From assembly GCF_002222635.1 (NCBI RefSeq), contig NZ_CP022415.1:1116001-1180000 (forward strand): a stretch of 64,000 nucleotides of DNA. Direction: 5' to 3'. This DNA is from Pseudosulfitobacter pseudonitzschiae. Its GTDB lineage: Bacteria > Pseudomonadota > Alphaproteobacteria > Rhodobacterales > Rhodobacteraceae. The notes under the pieces were generated by a model. The model saw only the letters and a program-made list of their open reading frames with translations, did no database searches and had not been told where the DNA came from. How positions within the stretch are numbered: position 1 is the first letter of the stretch; the number at the start of each line of letters is the position of its first letter. Of this stretch, positions 8,434 through 17,815 are shown piece by piece. The translations under genes were made by a program, and so were the position numbers.

Positions 8434-8633
8434 GCCAGACAATGGGTTGGCAGGCGTTGATGCGGGCGGGATTGCACGGGCTGGGGTTGGCTCCGGATGT
8501 GTTCTGGAGTCTGACGCCAGCCGAGTTGCGGGTGATGCTGGGCGACGCGGGTGCAGATGCGCCGTTGTTGAATGACGGGCTGGCGGCGCTGATGGCGGCC
8601 TATCCGGACAATGCAGGTGAGGGAACGATATGA
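8430..8633 (+). CDS. GTA g10.1, small tail assembly chaperone-like protein
   Basis: A 67-residue protein matching the small phage tail assembly chaperone seen between g10 and g11 in Rhodobacterales GTAs (rcc01693-like). It starts WQALMRAGLHGLGLAPDVFWSLTPAEL; the FWSLTPAEL block is the family mark. Overlaps g10 (ATGA) and g11 (ATGA) by four bases at each end, which suggests coupled translation of the three. Probably acts together with g10 on the tape measure. Confidence 0.82.
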   Translation: MSQTMGWQALMRAGLHGLGLAPDVFWSLTPAELRVMLGDAGADAPLLNDGLAALMAAYPDNAGEGTI

Positions 8634-9292
8634 GTGATTATGAAAGCAGGATCGAGGAACTGGATGCCAGTGCCGATGCGATGGCGGACAGTTTGGGGCA
8701 GGCGTCGGTCATGGTGTCGGCGTTTGATGGCGAATTGCGCCGGATGCGCACGTCGCTGGCTGCCACGGGGCAGGATGTGCAGGTGTTGGAACGCGGGTTG
8801 AGCCGTGGTTTGCGCCGCGCATTTGACGGGTTGGTTTTTGACGGGATGAAGCTGTCGGATGCGCTGCAAACGGTGGCACAGTCGATGATCAATGCCACAT
8901 ATAACGCAGCGCTCAAGCCGGTCACCGGCCATTTTGGCGGGCTGCTGGCGCAGGGGGTGAACGGGCTGATGCAAGGCATTTTGCCCTTCGCCGACGGGGC
9001 GTCGTTCAGTCAGGGGCGGGTGATGCCCTTTGCCAGTGGCGGGATCGTCAGTAGTGCGACACCGTTCGGGATGCGCGGTGGCGTGGGGCTGATGGGCGAA
9101 GCCGGTCCCGAGGCGATCATGCCGCTGGCGCGCGGTGCCGATGGCAAGCTGGGGGTGCGCAGTGGCGGGGTCGCGGCGCCGACCATCGTGATGAATATCA
9201 CCACGCCGGATGTGCAGGGGTTCCAGCGCAGCCAGAACCAGATCGCGGCCAAGATGGGCCGTGCGCTGGGCCGTGGCAGCCGCAACCGTTGA
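8630..9292 (+). CDS. GTA g11, tail tape measure protein
   Basis: A 220-residue tape measure protein, short as expected for the short GTA tail. It has a helical N-terminus, a central region LKPVTGHFGGLLAQGVNGLMQG, and the tell-tale glycine-rich block FASGGIVSSATPFGMRGGVGLMGEAGPEAIMPL, which is shared by phage tape measure proteins (read here in pieces). In the particle it sets tail length and may help DNA cross the cell envelope. Overlaps g10.1 by four bases. Length matches R. capsulatus g11. Confidence 0.9.
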   Translation: MSDYESRIEELDASADAMADSLGQASVMVSAFDGELRRMRTSLAATGQDVQVLERGLSRGLRRAFDGLVFDGMKLSDALQTVAQSMINATYNAALKPVTGHFGGLLAQGVNGLMQGILPFADGASFSQGRVMPFASGGIVSSATPFGMRGGVGLMGEAGPEAIMPLARGADGKLGVRSGGVAAPTIVMNITTPDVQGFQRSQNQIAAKMGRALGRGSRNR

Positions 9293-9305
9293 GGAGGGGT
9301 AAGAC

Positions 9306-9938
9306 ATGAATTTTCACGAAATACGGTTTCCCGCATCGCTGAGCTTTGGATCGGTTGGCGGCCCCGAGCGGCGCACCGAGATTGTGACGCTGGCCAATGG
9401 CTTTGAGGAGCGCAACACGCCCTGGGCCCATTCGCGCAGGCGCTATGATGCGGGGCTGGGGATGCGGTCTCTGGACGACATCGAGGCGCTGATCGCGTTT
9501 TTCGAAACGCGGCGCGGGCAGATGTTCGGTTTTCGCTGGAAGGATTGGGCGGATTTCAAATCCTCCAAGGCCAGCGGGCAGATCGCTTTTGACGATCAGG
9601 TAATAGCAGTGGGAGACGGGGTGACGCGGTTCTTTCCTTTGATCAAGACATATCGATCGGGCACGCACAGCTATGACCGGCCAATTGCCAAGCCGGTGCA
9701 AGGCACGGTGCGGGTGGGGGTCGAGCAGGACGAGCTGCAAGAGGGTGTCGATTACGAGGTCGACGTGACCACCGGTATCCTCGCTTTTGCCCATGCGCCT
9801 GATCCGCAGATGCAGATCGTGGCGGGGTTTGAATTTGACGTGCCGGTGCGTTTTGCCACCGATCAGATTCAAACCAGCGTCGCCAGTTTTCAAGCGGGTC
9901 AGGTGCCTGATGTGCCGGTGATCGAGGTGCGGGTCTGA
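9306..9938 (+). CDS. GTA g12, distal tail protein (DUF2460)
   Basis: A 210-residue DUF2460 protein. In the GTA baseplate this forms the distal tail ring connecting tube and hub. Signatures: FHEIRFPASLSFGSVGGPERRTEIV near the start, HSRRRYDAG, and FFETRRGQMFGFRWKDWADF in the middle. A GAGGAGGGG ribosome binding site precedes the ATG. Its stop overlaps the next ATG by one base. Full length and intact. Confidence 0.92.
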   Translation: MNFHEIRFPASLSFGSVGGPERRTEIVTLANGFEERNTPWAHSRRRYDAGLGMRSLDDIEALIAFFETRRGQMFGFRWKDWADFKSSKASGQIAFDDQVIAVGDGVTRFFPLIKTYRSGTHSYDRPIAKPVQGTVRVGVEQDELQEGVDYEVDVTTGILAFAHAPDPQMQIVAGFEFDVPVRFATDQIQTSVASFQAGQVPDVPVIEVRV

Positions 9939-10825
9939 TGGGGGGGCAAAGTGCGGCGTTTCTGGCGCATGTGGGCACGGGCACGACGACGTTGTGTCGT
10001 GCGTGGTCGATCATCCGTACTGACGGGGTTAGCTATGGGTTCACCGATCACGATGTGGCGCTGGGCTTTGATGGGCTGCAGTTCAAGGCGGATGCCGGTC
10101 TGAGTGCGGTGGCGCTGGTTCAGAGCACGGGGCTGTCTGTGGACAACACCGAGGCGTTGGGCGCGCTGACGGATGCGGCTGTGACCGAGGCGGACATAGA
10201 AGCGGGGCGTTTCGACGGGGCCGAGGTGCGGGCGTGGCTGGTGAACTGGCAGGACGTGGACCAGCGCTGGTTGCAGTTTCGCGGCACCATTGGCGAGTTG
10301 CGGCGTGCGGGTGGCGCGTTTCAGGCGGAACTGCGGGGGTTGACCGAGGCGTTGAACCGTCCGCTGGGCCGGACCTATCAAAAGCCGTGTACGGCGGTTT
10401 TGGGTAACGGTCAGTGCCAGTTCAATACTGCAACGCCGGGGTATTTTGCCGATGTCACGCTGGAGTCCGGCAGTGACGGTTTGCATTTTGTCTGGGAAGA
10501 CCCGGGTGCGTTTGAACCCGAATGGTTCCGGCGCGGACGGCTGGATGTGCTTTCCGGTGCTGCGGCAGGTCTTTGGGGCGCTATCAAACATGACACGTTG
10601 GAGACAGGCGCACGACGGATCGAGCTGTGGCAAAAGCTGCGGGTGCCGTTGCTGGCGGGGGACCGTGTGCGCGTGGTGGCTGGCTGTGACAAGCGCACAG
10701 AGACCTGTCGTTTGAAGTTTAACAACCTGCTGAACTTTCAAGGTTTCCCGGATACTCCGGGCGAAGATTGGGTAATGGCGGTGCCACGTGCAGACGGCGC
10801 CAATACCGGTGGGAGTTTGCGATGA
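9938..10825 (+). CDS. GTA g13, baseplate hub protein (DUF2163)
   Basis: A 295-residue DUF2163 protein with the phage BR0599-type C-terminal domain. It forms the baseplate hub below the distal tail ring. Conserved cysteines are clustered in CTAVLGNGQC (about residues 150-160) and CDKRTETC (about 250); lambda gpL-like hub proteins bind an iron-sulfur cluster through such cysteines, so metal binding here is likely but inferred. The end NLLNFQGFPDTPGEDW is highly typical. Overlaps g12 by one base and g14 by four. Confidence 0.92.
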   Translation: MGGQSAAFLAHVGTGTTTLCRAWSIIRTDGVSYGFTDHDVALGFDGLQFKADAGLSAVALVQSTGLSVDNTEALGALTDAAVTEADIEAGRFDGAEVRAWLVNWQDVDQRWLQFRGTIGELRRAGGAFQAELRGLTEALNRPLGRTYQKPCTAVLGNGQCQFNTATPGYFADVTLESGSDGLHFVWEDPGAFEPEWFRRGRLDVLSGAAAGLWGAIKHDTLETGARRIELWQKLRVPLLAGDRVRVVAGCDKRTETCRLKFNNLLNFQGFPDTPGEDWVMAVPRADGANTGGSLR

Positions 10826-11262
10826 ACCGGGCGCGGGCTGTACAGGCTGCGCGGCGCTGGATTGGTACGCCTTACGTACATCAGGCGTCGTGTCGCGGGG
10901 CGGGGGCAGATTGTCTGGGGCTGGTGCGCGGCATCTGGCGCGAGGTGGTGGGAGCGGAACCAGAAGTGCCGCTCGCCTATTCGATGGACTGGGCCGAGCC
11001 GCAGCGCGACGAGCGTCTTTGGACAGCGGCCTTGCGCCATTTGCAGCCCAAGGCATTAGAGGATGCCGCAGCGGGCGACATTTTGCTGTTCCGGATGCGT
11101 GACGGGGCGGTGGCCAAACATTTGGGGTTGGCGGCGGGCATCGACGCGCGACCCAGTTTTATCCATGCCTATTCGGGTCACGGTGTGGTCGAAAGTCCGC
11201 TCAGCGCACCTTGGCGGCGACGTTTGGTTGCGCGGTTTCAATTTCCCGAGGAGGATTCCTGA
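10822..11262 (+). CDS. GTA g14, NlpC/P60-family cell-wall peptidase
   Basis: A 146-residue NlpC/P60 cysteine peptidase of the GTA/phage tail type. The nucleophile lies in GADCLGLVRG, with a histidine in AKHLGLAAG and another in IHAYSGHGVVES completing the site. In the particle it cuts peptide links in the recipient's murein during DNA entry. Start set at 10822 (MNRARAVQAARRWIGTPY), overlapping g13's stop. It overlaps g15's ATG by one base. Active-site residues are all present, so the enzyme could be functional even if heads are not made. Confidence 0.92.
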   Translation: MNRARAVQAARRWIGTPYVHQASCRGAGADCLGLVRGIWREVVGAEPEVPLAYSMDWAEPQRDERLWTAALRHLQPKALEDAAAGDILLFRMRDGAVAKHLGLAAGIDARPSFIHAYSGHGVVESPLSAPWRRRLVARFQFPEEDS

Positions 11263-14200
11263 TGGCGACGATAGTTCTTTCGGCGGTGGGTGCGGCAGTT
11301 GGCGGCTCGATCGGGGGTACGTTGGCAGGGTTGTCTTCTGTGGCCATCGGGCGCGCGGTGGGGGCGACGCTGGGCAAGGTGATCGACCAGCAGCTGATGG
11401 GCCAAGGCTCGGACGTGGTCGAGACGGGGCGGGTGGATCGCTTTCGTTTGACCAGTGCGAGCGAAGGTGACCCCGTGGCGCAGATCTACGGGCGGATGCG
11501 GGTTGGCGGTCAGGTGATTTGGGCGTCGGCCTTTCGCGAGGTGGTGGCGCAGTCGGGCGGGGGCAAGGGGGCGCCCAGCCGCCCTGCAACGCGCGATTAC
11601 AGCTATTCGGTGTCGCTGGCGATCGCGCTGTGCGCCGGGCAGATTTTGCGGGTGGGCCGCGTCTGGGCAGATGGAGAGGAACTGGCGGCAGATGATCTGA
11701 ATATGCGCGTCTACACCGGCACGCCTGATCAACTGCCTGATCCGACCATAGAGGCGGTCGAGGGGGCGGGGATGGTGCCGGCCTATCGAGGGACGGCCTA
11801 TGTGGTGATGGACGATCTGGCGTTGCAGCGCTTTGGCAATCGGGTGCCGCAGTTTTCCTTTGAGGTGGTCCGTGCGGAACAACCCGACGAGGACGGCTAT
11901 GACGACGAGATGGCGCAAGCGGTGCAGGGTGTGGCGCTGATCCCAGGAACGGGGGAATATGCGCTGGCGACAACGCCGGTTTATTATGCCGATGGCAAGG
12001 GCGGGCGCTGGAGCGCCAATGTAAACACGCCTGCGGGCAAGCCGGATTTTGTCCAGTCGCTGGAAGTGCTGGACGGCGAATTGCACAATTGCGGGGCGGT
12101 ATCAGTGGTGGTGTCGTGGTTCGGTGATGATCTGCGCTGTGACCGGTGTACGATCCGGCCCAAGGTGGAACGCAAGAATGCCGAGGGCGAGAACATGCCC
12201 TGGGCGGTTTCGGGTTTGACGCGCGCTTTGGCGTTGGAGATTGCCGAGTTCAATGGCCGTCCGGTCTATGGGGGCACTACGGCGGATGCGGCAGTGGTTG
12301 AAGCGATCCGTGCGCTGAATGACGCGGGTAAGGCAGTGATGTTCTATCCCTTTGTTCTGATGGACCAACTGAGGGGGAACACGTTGACTGATCCCTATTC
12401 TGACGCACAGACACAGCCCGCGCTGCCGTGGAGGGGGCGAATTACCACGTCAAAGGCGGTGGGGCAGGCTGGGTCGCCTGACGGGAGTGCTGCTGCGGCG
12501 GCAGAGGTTGCAGCGTTTGTGGGAACTGTCACGGCGGCTGATTTCACATTGGGGGATGGCACGGTCACCTACACCGGCCCCGAGGAGTGGAGCCTGTCGC
12601 GGTTTATCCTGCATTATGCTGCGCTGTGTGCCGCAGCAGGGGGCGTTGACGCATTTTGCATCGGGTCGGAACTGCGCGGGCTCAGTCAGGTGCGGGGGGC
12701 GGGCAACAGCTTTCCTTTTGTGCAGGCCTTGCGCGCGTTGACTGCCGAAGTGCGCAATCTGGTGGGGGCCGAGACCAAGATTGGCTATGCGGCCGATTGG
12801 TCGGAATACTTTGGCTATCAGCCTCGGGACGGGTCGGGGGATGTGTTCTTTCATCTTGATCCGTTGTGGGCGGATGACCAGATCGACTTTATCGGTATCG
12901 ACAACTACATGCCCATGTCGGATTGGCGCGAAGGTGCCGCCCATCTGGATGCAGACTGGGGGGAGATTTATAACCTCGACTATCTGCGGTCCAACATCGA
13001 GGGCGGTGAAGGGTACGCGTGGTATTACCACTCGGGCGATGCGCGCAATGCGCAGATCCGCACGCCGATCACCGACGGGGCTTATGACGAGCCTTGGGTG
13101 TACCGATACAAGGACATGCGCAACTGGTGGCAGAACACGCACCACGAACGGGTGGGTGGCGCCCGAAGTGAGTTGTCCACCGCTTGGGAGCCGCAGTCAA
13201 AGCCATTCTGGTTTACCGAGATGGGCTGTGCGGCGGTGGACAAGGGCACCAACCAGCCGAACAAGTTTCTGGATGCGAAATCCTCGGAAAGTGATGTGCC
13301 GTATTATTCGGACGGCACGCGTGATGATCTGATCCAGAAGCGGTATCTGCGTGCGATGTACTCTTATTGGAGTGATGAGAGCCACAATCCGACATCGGCT
13401 GAATATGGCGCGCCGATGCTGGATTTGTCGCACAGCTTTGTGTGGGCATGGGACACGCGGCCCTATCCGTTCTTTCCCAACAACACGACACAGTGGAGCG
13501 ACGGCGAAAACTATACCCGTGGTCATTGGATCAACGGACGCACCGGCGCGCGGACGCTGGCGTCGGTGGTGGGCGAGATCTGCGAGAATGCGGGATTGTC
13601 GGCCTATGACACCTCGGCGCTGCACGGCTATGTGCGCGGCTATGTGGTGGGCGAGGTTGGCGATGCGCGGGCGTCTTTACAGCCGCTGATGTTGCGGTAT
13701 GGCTTTGATGCGATCGAGCGGGACGGGGTGTTGTCATTCCGGCAGCGCGGCGGGCAGGTGCCGTTGGACGTACCCGCGTCAGATTTCGCTCTGAGCGACG
13801 AGATGGAAGGCACGCTGGATCACATCCGCGAGGCCGAGGCGGAAATGGCGGGGCGGGTGCGGCTGCGATTTGTGCAGGCCGATGGCAATTTCGAGACCAT
13901 TGCGGAAGAGGCGGTGTTGCCTGACCAGGCGACCCATGCGGTGGCCACCTCTGAAGTGGCGCTGGCCATGACGCGCGCCGAAGGGCGGCAGGTGGCCGAG
14001 CGCTGGTTGATCGAGGCGCGGGTGGCGCGTGATGCGGTGCGCGTGGCGCTGCCGCCGTCGCGAATGGCAATTGGGGCGGGGGATGTCATCGCCTTGGCAG
14101 GCGAGGGGACAGACACGGCGACGTACCGTGTGGACCGCGCCGAACAGGGTACACTTCAGATGCTTGAGGCGGTGCGGATCGAGCCGGGGATTTACCTGCC

Positions 14201-15185
14201 TTCAAACCTTGATGATGCGCTGGCCAAGGTGCGGAATTTTGTGCAGCCGGTGCCGGTGTCACCGTTGTTTCTGGATCTGCCGTTGATGACCGGCGACGAG
14301 GTGCCACATGCGCCACATCTGGCGGTAACGGCCAATCCGTGGCCGGGCACCGTGGCGGTCTATAGCGCGCCCACGGATGAGGATTATTCGCTGAACACCA
14401 TCATCGCGCAGGAGGCGGTGATCGGGTTGACGCAATCGCCGCTGGTGCGACATGCACCAGCGATTTGGGACGACGGGGATGCGCTGGAGGTGCGGCTGTT
14501 GCACGGGACGCTATCGGCGGCGTCAGAAGCCGCGGTGCTGAACGGGCGCAACCTGTGTGCGATTGGTGATGGCAGCAGTGACAATTGGGAACTGTTCCAG
14601 TTTCAGGACGCCGAGTTGATCGGGCCGGACAGCTATCTGCTGCGACGCCGGTTACGCGGGCAGTTGGGCACGGATGCGCTGATGCCGGACGCTTGGCCTG
14701 CGGGGTCTTGGGTGGTGCTGTTGAACGGTACGCCCGGTCAGATCGAGATGGCCACGCACTTGCGGCGGGTGGCACAACATTACCGGATCGGCCCCGCACA
14801 GCGTGGTCTGGATGATCCAAGCTTTGTCGCGCGGGTGCAGGCCTTTGACGGGAACGGGCTGCGGCCCTATGCGCCGGTGCATCTGCGGGTGAATCTGCTG
14901 GGGCCCGGGGATGTTCAGGTGACATGGATCAGGCGGACGCGCATTGACGGAGATGGTTGGGACACACCTGAGGTGCCGCTGGGCGAGGATGTCGAAAGCT
15001 ACCGTGTCCGTGTGCTGAGGGACGGAGCGGTGCTGCGCGAGGAGACGGTGGGGGCAACGCATTGGATCTATGGTGCCGCAGAGCAGGCCGCTGATGCGGC
15101 GCTGGGCGGGGTCGACGTAGAGGTGGCGCAACTGTCGACGCGGTATGGGGCAGGGCTGGCGGGGCGGATCACGGTGGCGCTGTAA
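11262..15185 (+). CDS. GTA g15, baseplate megatron / host-recognition protein with TIM-barrel-like domain
   Basis: A 1307-residue baseplate protein, the largest in the GTA. The N-terminus (about residues 1-35) is a hydrophobic glycine/alanine-rich segment; a GTA TIM-barrel, glycoside-hydrolase-like domain follows at roughly residues 400-720 (motifs YAADWSEYFGYQPRDGSGDVFFHLDPLW region, IDFIGIDNYMPMSDW, and FTEMGCAAVDKG); then a phage-tail_3 type region, and a C-terminal domain near SYRVRVLRDGAVLREETVGATHW. It is thought to form the central spike base and contact the cell surface. Full length and uninterrupted, which is notable because nearly 4 kb stays open in a cluster lacking its head. Confidence 0.93.
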   Translation: MATIVLSAVGAAVGGSIGGTLAGLSSVAIGRAVGATLGKVIDQQLMGQGSDVVETGRVDRFRLTSASEGDPVAQIYGRMRVGGQVIWASAFREVVAQSGGGKGAPSRPATRDYSYSVSLAIALCAGQILRVGRVWADGEELAADDLNMRVYTGTPDQLPDPTIEAVEGAGMVPAYRGTAYVVMDDLALQRFGNRVPQFSFEVVRAEQPDEDGYDDEMAQAVQGVALIPGTGEYALATTPVYYADGKGGRWSANVNTPAGKPDFVQSLEVLDGELHNCGAVSVVVSWFGDDLRCDRCTIRPKVERKNAEGENMPWAVSGLTRALALEIAEFNGRPVYGGTTADAAVVEAIRALNDAGKAVMFYPFVLMDQLRGNTLTDPYSDAQTQPALPWRGRITTSKAVGQAGSPDGSAAAAAEVAAFVGTVTAADFTLGDGTVTYTGPEEWSLSRFILHYAALCAAAGGVDAFCIGSELRGLSQVRGAGNSFPFVQALRALTAEVRNLVGAETKIGYAADWSEYFGYQPRDGSGDVFFHLDPLWADDQIDFIGIDNYMPMSDWREGAAHLDADWGEIYNLDYLRSNIEGGEGYAWYYHSGDARNAQIRTPITDGAYDEPWVYRYKDMRNWWQNTHHERVGGARSELSTAWEPQSKPFWFTEMGCAAVDKGTNQPNKFLDAKSSESDVPYYSDGTRDDLIQKRYLRAMYSYWSDESHNPTSAEYGAPMLDLSHSFVWAWDTRPYPFFPNNTTQWSDGENYTRGHWINGRTGARTLASVVGEICENAGLSAYDTSALHGYVRGYVVGEVGDARASLQPLMLRYGFDAIERDGVLSFRQRGGQVPLDVPASDFALSDEMEGTLDHIREAEAEMAGRVRLRFVQADGNFETIAEEAVLPDQATHAVATSEVALAMTRAEGRQVAERWLIEARVARDAVRVALPPSRMAIGAGDVIALAGEGTDTATYRVDRAEQGTLQMLEAVRIEPGIYLPSNLDDALAKVRNFVQPVPVSPLFLDLPLMTGDEVPHAPHLAVTANPWPGTVAVYSAPTDEDYSLNTIIAQEAVIGLTQSPLVRHAPAIWDDGDALEVRLLHGTLSAASEAAVLNGRNLCAIGDGSSDNWELFQFQDAELIGPDSYLLRRRLRGQLGTDALMPDAWPAGSWVVLLNGTPGQIEMATHLRRVAQHYRIGPAQRGLDDPSFVARVQAFDGNGLRPYAPVHLRVNLLGPGDVQVTWIRRTRIDGDGWDTPEVPLGEDVESYRVRVLRDGAVLREETVGATHWIYGAAEQAADAALGGVDVEVAQLSTRYGAGLAGRITVAL

Positions 15186-15499
15186 TGCGACCGGTGCTGC
15201 ATACCGATTTGCGCGATGCGGCGCGCGCGCTGCTTGCGCGGCCTGCACAGGACCGGTTGTACCTGTGCAGGCGGATGCTGAAAGAGGCCACATGGGCCGA
15301 GCATCATGTGCGCCGGACGGGGCGTCCGCACCCGCTTTGGGGCAATGGCACTTTGTCCGATGCGGCCAGAAAACGGGTTCTGGCAGACGAGCCGATGCTG
15401 GATGATGCGCACTATTGCGAGTGTATGGTCCTTGTTTTACTGGGACTTAGGGATAGTTCTGCGCGGACTTCAGGCCTGTTGCAACACCGCAAAGGTTGA
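15185..15499 (+). CDS. GTA-trailing small conserved protein (DUF7742-like)
   Basis: A 104-residue protein of unknown function found at the end of GTA clusters in Rhodobacteraceae. The block RRTGRPHPLWGNGTL and the closing DDAHYCECMVLVLLGL are its marks. Its ATG overlaps the g15 stop (TAATG), so it is translated with g15. No catalytic motif is evident; two nearby cysteines sit in YCEC. It is not part of the known particle structure as far as I know. Confidence 0.7.
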   Translation: MRPVLHTDLRDAARALLARPAQDRLYLCRRMLKEATWAEHHVRRTGRPHPLWGNGTLSDAARKRVLADEPMLDDAHYCECMVLVLLGLRDSSARTSGLLQHRKG

Positions 15500-15524
15500 C
15501 TCATCTGAATTGAGAATGTGTACC
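15496..15524 (+). promoter_or_regulatory. Candidate promoter for cysE
   Basis: TTGACT (15496-15501), 17-base spacer, then TGTACC (15519-15524), located 68 bases before the cysE ATG and just past the GTA cluster. The -35 element is good, the -10 is weak. Confidence 0.35.
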
Positions 15525-15591
15525 TTCACAGGTTTGCGTTTGGTCATTTTACCTCTATTGCGCTATCAAGAAGCGCGAAAGGACAGGTGTC

Positions 15592-16407
15592 ATGGCTGAA
15601 TTGCGAACGAACGTCTCTGCGATGGATCCGGTGTGGGACCAGATCACCGACGAAGCCCGCTTGGCGGTGCAAGACGAACCTTTGGTGGGCGGATTTGTCC
15701 ATGCGTGTATTCTGCACCACAAATCCATCGACAAGGCGCTGAGCTATCGGATCGCGGCTAAACTGGCGTCGAACGAGATGTCGATGGTCGTCGTGCGCGA
15801 GATTGTGGACGAAGCCTATGCCGCGTCACCCGACCTGATCGACGCCGCACGCGCCGATCTGGTTGCGGTCTTTGAACGTGATCCGGCCTGCCACCGTCTG
15901 TTGCAGCCGATTCTGTATTTCAAAGGCTATCAGGCTGTTCAAGCCTATCGCGTCGGGCATTTTCTGTGGGAACAGGGGCACCGCGATCTGGCCTATTTCT
16001 TCCAGATGCGGGTAAGCGAGATTTTTGGCGTGGACATCCACCCCGCCGCGCGCATTGGCAAAGGCATCATGATCGACCACGCCCATTCGGTTGTGATCGG
16101 CGAAACGGCAGTGGTGGGTGACAACGTGTCGATGCTGCATTCGGTGACGCTGGGCGGAACTGGCAAGGAAGAACAGGACCGTCACCCCAAGATCGGAGAC
16201 GGCGTGCTGATCGGGGCGGGGGCCAAGGTTTTGGGCAATATCACCATCGGACATTGCAGCCGTATTGCAGCGGGCTCTGTGGTGCTGGAGGCTGTGCCAC
16301 CCTGCAAGACCGTTGCAGGAATTCCCGCACGGATCGTCGGAGAGGCGGGATGCGACCAGCCGGCGATTTCGATGAACCACATGCTGGGTAAGAACGAAGA
16401 GTTGTAG
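15592..16407 (+). CDS. cysE: Serine O-acetyltransferase
   Basis: A 271-residue enzyme that acetylates L-serine with acetyl-CoA, the first committed step of cysteine synthesis. It shows the N-terminal helical SATase domain (WDQITDEARLAVQDEP) and the C-terminal left-handed beta-helix of hexapeptide repeats, with IHPAARIGKGIMIDHAHSVVIGETA containing the catalytic histidine and GGTGKEEQDRHPKIGDGVLIGAGA the substrate loop. A short C-terminal tail ends in GKNEEL rather than the classical Ile, so binding to the CysK partner is uncertain. Its position immediately after the GTA cluster is conserved in Rhodobacterales. Confidence 0.96.
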   Translation: MAELRTNVSAMDPVWDQITDEARLAVQDEPLVGGFVHACILHHKSIDKALSYRIAAKLASNEMSMVVVREIVDEAYAASPDLIDAARADLVAVFERDPACHRLLQPILYFKGYQAVQAYRVGHFLWEQGHRDLAYFFQMRVSEIFGVDIHPAARIGKGIMIDHAHSVVIGETAVVGDNVSMLHSVTLGGTGKEEQDRHPKIGDGVLIGAGAKVLGNITIGHCSRIAAGSVVLEAVPPCKTVAGIPARIVGEAGCDQPAISMNHMLGKNEEL

Positions 16408-16430
16408 ACGCCCTGCGCAGCTTGAAACAT

Positions 16431-16460
16431 AAAAAGCCGGAGCATCTGCTCCGGCTTTTT
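16431..16460. terminator. Bidirectional terminator between cysE and pdhC
   Basis: Perfect hairpin AAAAAGCCGGAGCA / TGCTCCGGCTTTTT with a three-base loop; A- and T-runs on both sides let it stop transcription from cysE (plus) and from the pdh operon (minus). Confidence 0.92.
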
Positions 16461-16483
16461 GTATTTGGGACGCAGCCGTGCCG

Positions 16484-17803
16484 TTAGGCCAGCATCGACA
16501 TCGGGTTTTCAAGGTTGTCCTTGATCGCGTTCAGCAGTTCCGCCCCCAGCGCGCCGTCGATGACGCGGTGGTCGACCGACAGGGTCACCGACATCACGGT
16601 TGCCACTGCCAGCTCGCCATCCTTGCCAACAACGGGTTTCTTGACACCGGCACCCACAGCAAGGATCGCACCGTGTGGCGGGTTGATTACTGCGTCGAAG
16701 TTGTCGATGCCGAACATACCCAAGTTCGAGATTGCAAAGCTGCCGCCCTGATATTCGTGGGGGGCAAGTTTGCGGTCACGGGCACGGGCGGCCAGATCCT
16801 TCATTTCCGCCGACAGGGCCGACAGCGACTTGTGGTGCGCGTCCTGCAAGACGGGCGTGAACAGCCCGCCTTCGATGGCGACGGCCACAGCCACGTCTGA
16901 CGGGGTCAGCTTCAGGATGCGGTCACCGGCCCAGACAGCATTGGCATCGGGCACCTGTTGCAGCGCGATGGCGCAGGCCTTGATGATGAAGTCGTTGACC
17001 GACAGCTTGATGCCGCGGGCTTCAAGCTGCTTGTTCAGCGTTCCGCGGAAGGACAGCAATTCGTCAAGCTGGATGTCGCGGCGCAGATAGAAGTGCGGCA
17101 CGGTCTGTTTGGCCTCGGTCAGGCGAGCGGCGATGGTTTTGCGCATACCGTCGAGTTTGACTTCTTCGTAATCGCGCCCTTCGTACATCTTGGCGACAGC
17201 ACTGGCCGAGAGACCCGAGGCCATTGCAGCTTTGGGGGCTTCGGCGGTGGATTTGGATGCTTCGGCCTTGGGGCTGTCAGATGCAGCGAGACCTTCGACA
17301 TCGGCCTTGACGATGCGCCCGTGCGGGCCAGAGCCGAAAACACCGGCCAAATCCACGCCTTTGTCTGCCGCGATGCGACGGGCAAGAGGCGATGCGAAGA
17401 TGCGTTTGCCATCACCGTCTTTCGGGGCTGGTGGTGCTGCTGCAGCTTCGGTTTTGTCAGACGCGGGGCTTTGGGCGTCGGATGTGTCCGCCGAAGCCGT
17501 TTCTTTCGGCGCGGCGTCCTTGGGAGCGGCCTTGGCAGACCCTATGTCGTCGGCACTTTCGCCTTCTTCCAGCAACACGGCGATCACGGTGTTCACCTTG
17601 ACCCCTTCGCTGCCTTCCTCGACCATGATCTTGCCGATCACACCTTCGTCCACGGCTTCGAATTCCATCGTTGCCTTGTCGGTTTCGATTTCGGCCAGCA
17701 GGTCACCCGAACTGACGGTGTCGCCTTCTTTCACCAGCCATTTGGCCAATGTGCCCTCTTCCATCGTGGGCGAAAGCGCGGGCATGAGAATTTCAATGGG
17801 CAT
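16484..17803 (-). CDS. pdhC: Pyruvate dehydrogenase complex E2, dihydrolipoamide acetyltransferase
   Basis: A 439-residue E2 subunit that passes acetyl groups from pyruvate to CoA. Domains in order: lipoyl domain (residues 1-80, lipoylated Lys43 in ETDKATME), Ala/Pro/Glu-rich linker, peripheral-subunit-binding domain ([17 protein letters not shown] and [13 protein letters not shown]), a second linker, then the catalytic core ending with [16 protein letters not shown], which contains the active histidine. It is the third gene of pdhA-pdhB-pdhC, 12 bases after pdhB. The E3 gene lpd is not here but at 34995, and shares an operator-like site with pdhA. Confidence 0.97.
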   Translation of the reverse strand: MPIEILMPALSPTMEEGTLAKWLVKEGDTVSSGDLLAEIETDKATMEFEAVDEGVIGKIMVEEGSEGVKVNTVIAVLLEEGESADDIGSAKAAPKDAAPKETASADTSDAQSPASDKTEAAAAPPAPKDGDGKRIFASPLARRIAADKGVDLAGVFGSGPHGRIVKADVEGLAASDSPKAEASKSTAEAPKAAMASGLSASAVAKMYEGRDYEEVKLDGMRKTIAARLTEAKQTVPHFYLRRDIQLDELLSFRGTLNKQLEARGIKLSVNDFIIKACAIALQQVPDANAVWAGDRILKLTPSDVAVAVAIEGGLFTPVLQDAHHKSLSALSAEMKDLAARARDRKLAPHEYQGGSFAISNLGMFGIDNFDAVINPPHGAILAVGAGVKKPVVGKDGELAVATVMSVTLSVDHRVIDGALGAELLNAIKDNLENPMSMLA

Positions 17804-17815
17804 ATCGCGCGCTCC

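Larger units (their letters stand above)
6011..15499 (+). mobile_element. Gene transfer agent (GTA) structural cluster with head module deleted
   Basis: A run of closely packed same-strand genes matches the Rhodobacter capsulatus GTA order: g1, start of g2, end of g4, g7, g8, g9, g10, g10.1, g11, g12, g13, g14, g15 and the small trailing gene, followed by cysE as in other Rhodobacterales. GTAs are domesticated prophage-like particles that package random host DNA. Here the segment from inside the large terminase g2 to inside the protease g4, and the g5 capsid and g6 adaptor genes, are absent. Everything from g7 onward looks intact and full length, with the usual 1-4-base stop/start overlaps. 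I infer that this locus cannot by itself make DNA-filled particles. Confidence 0.93.
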
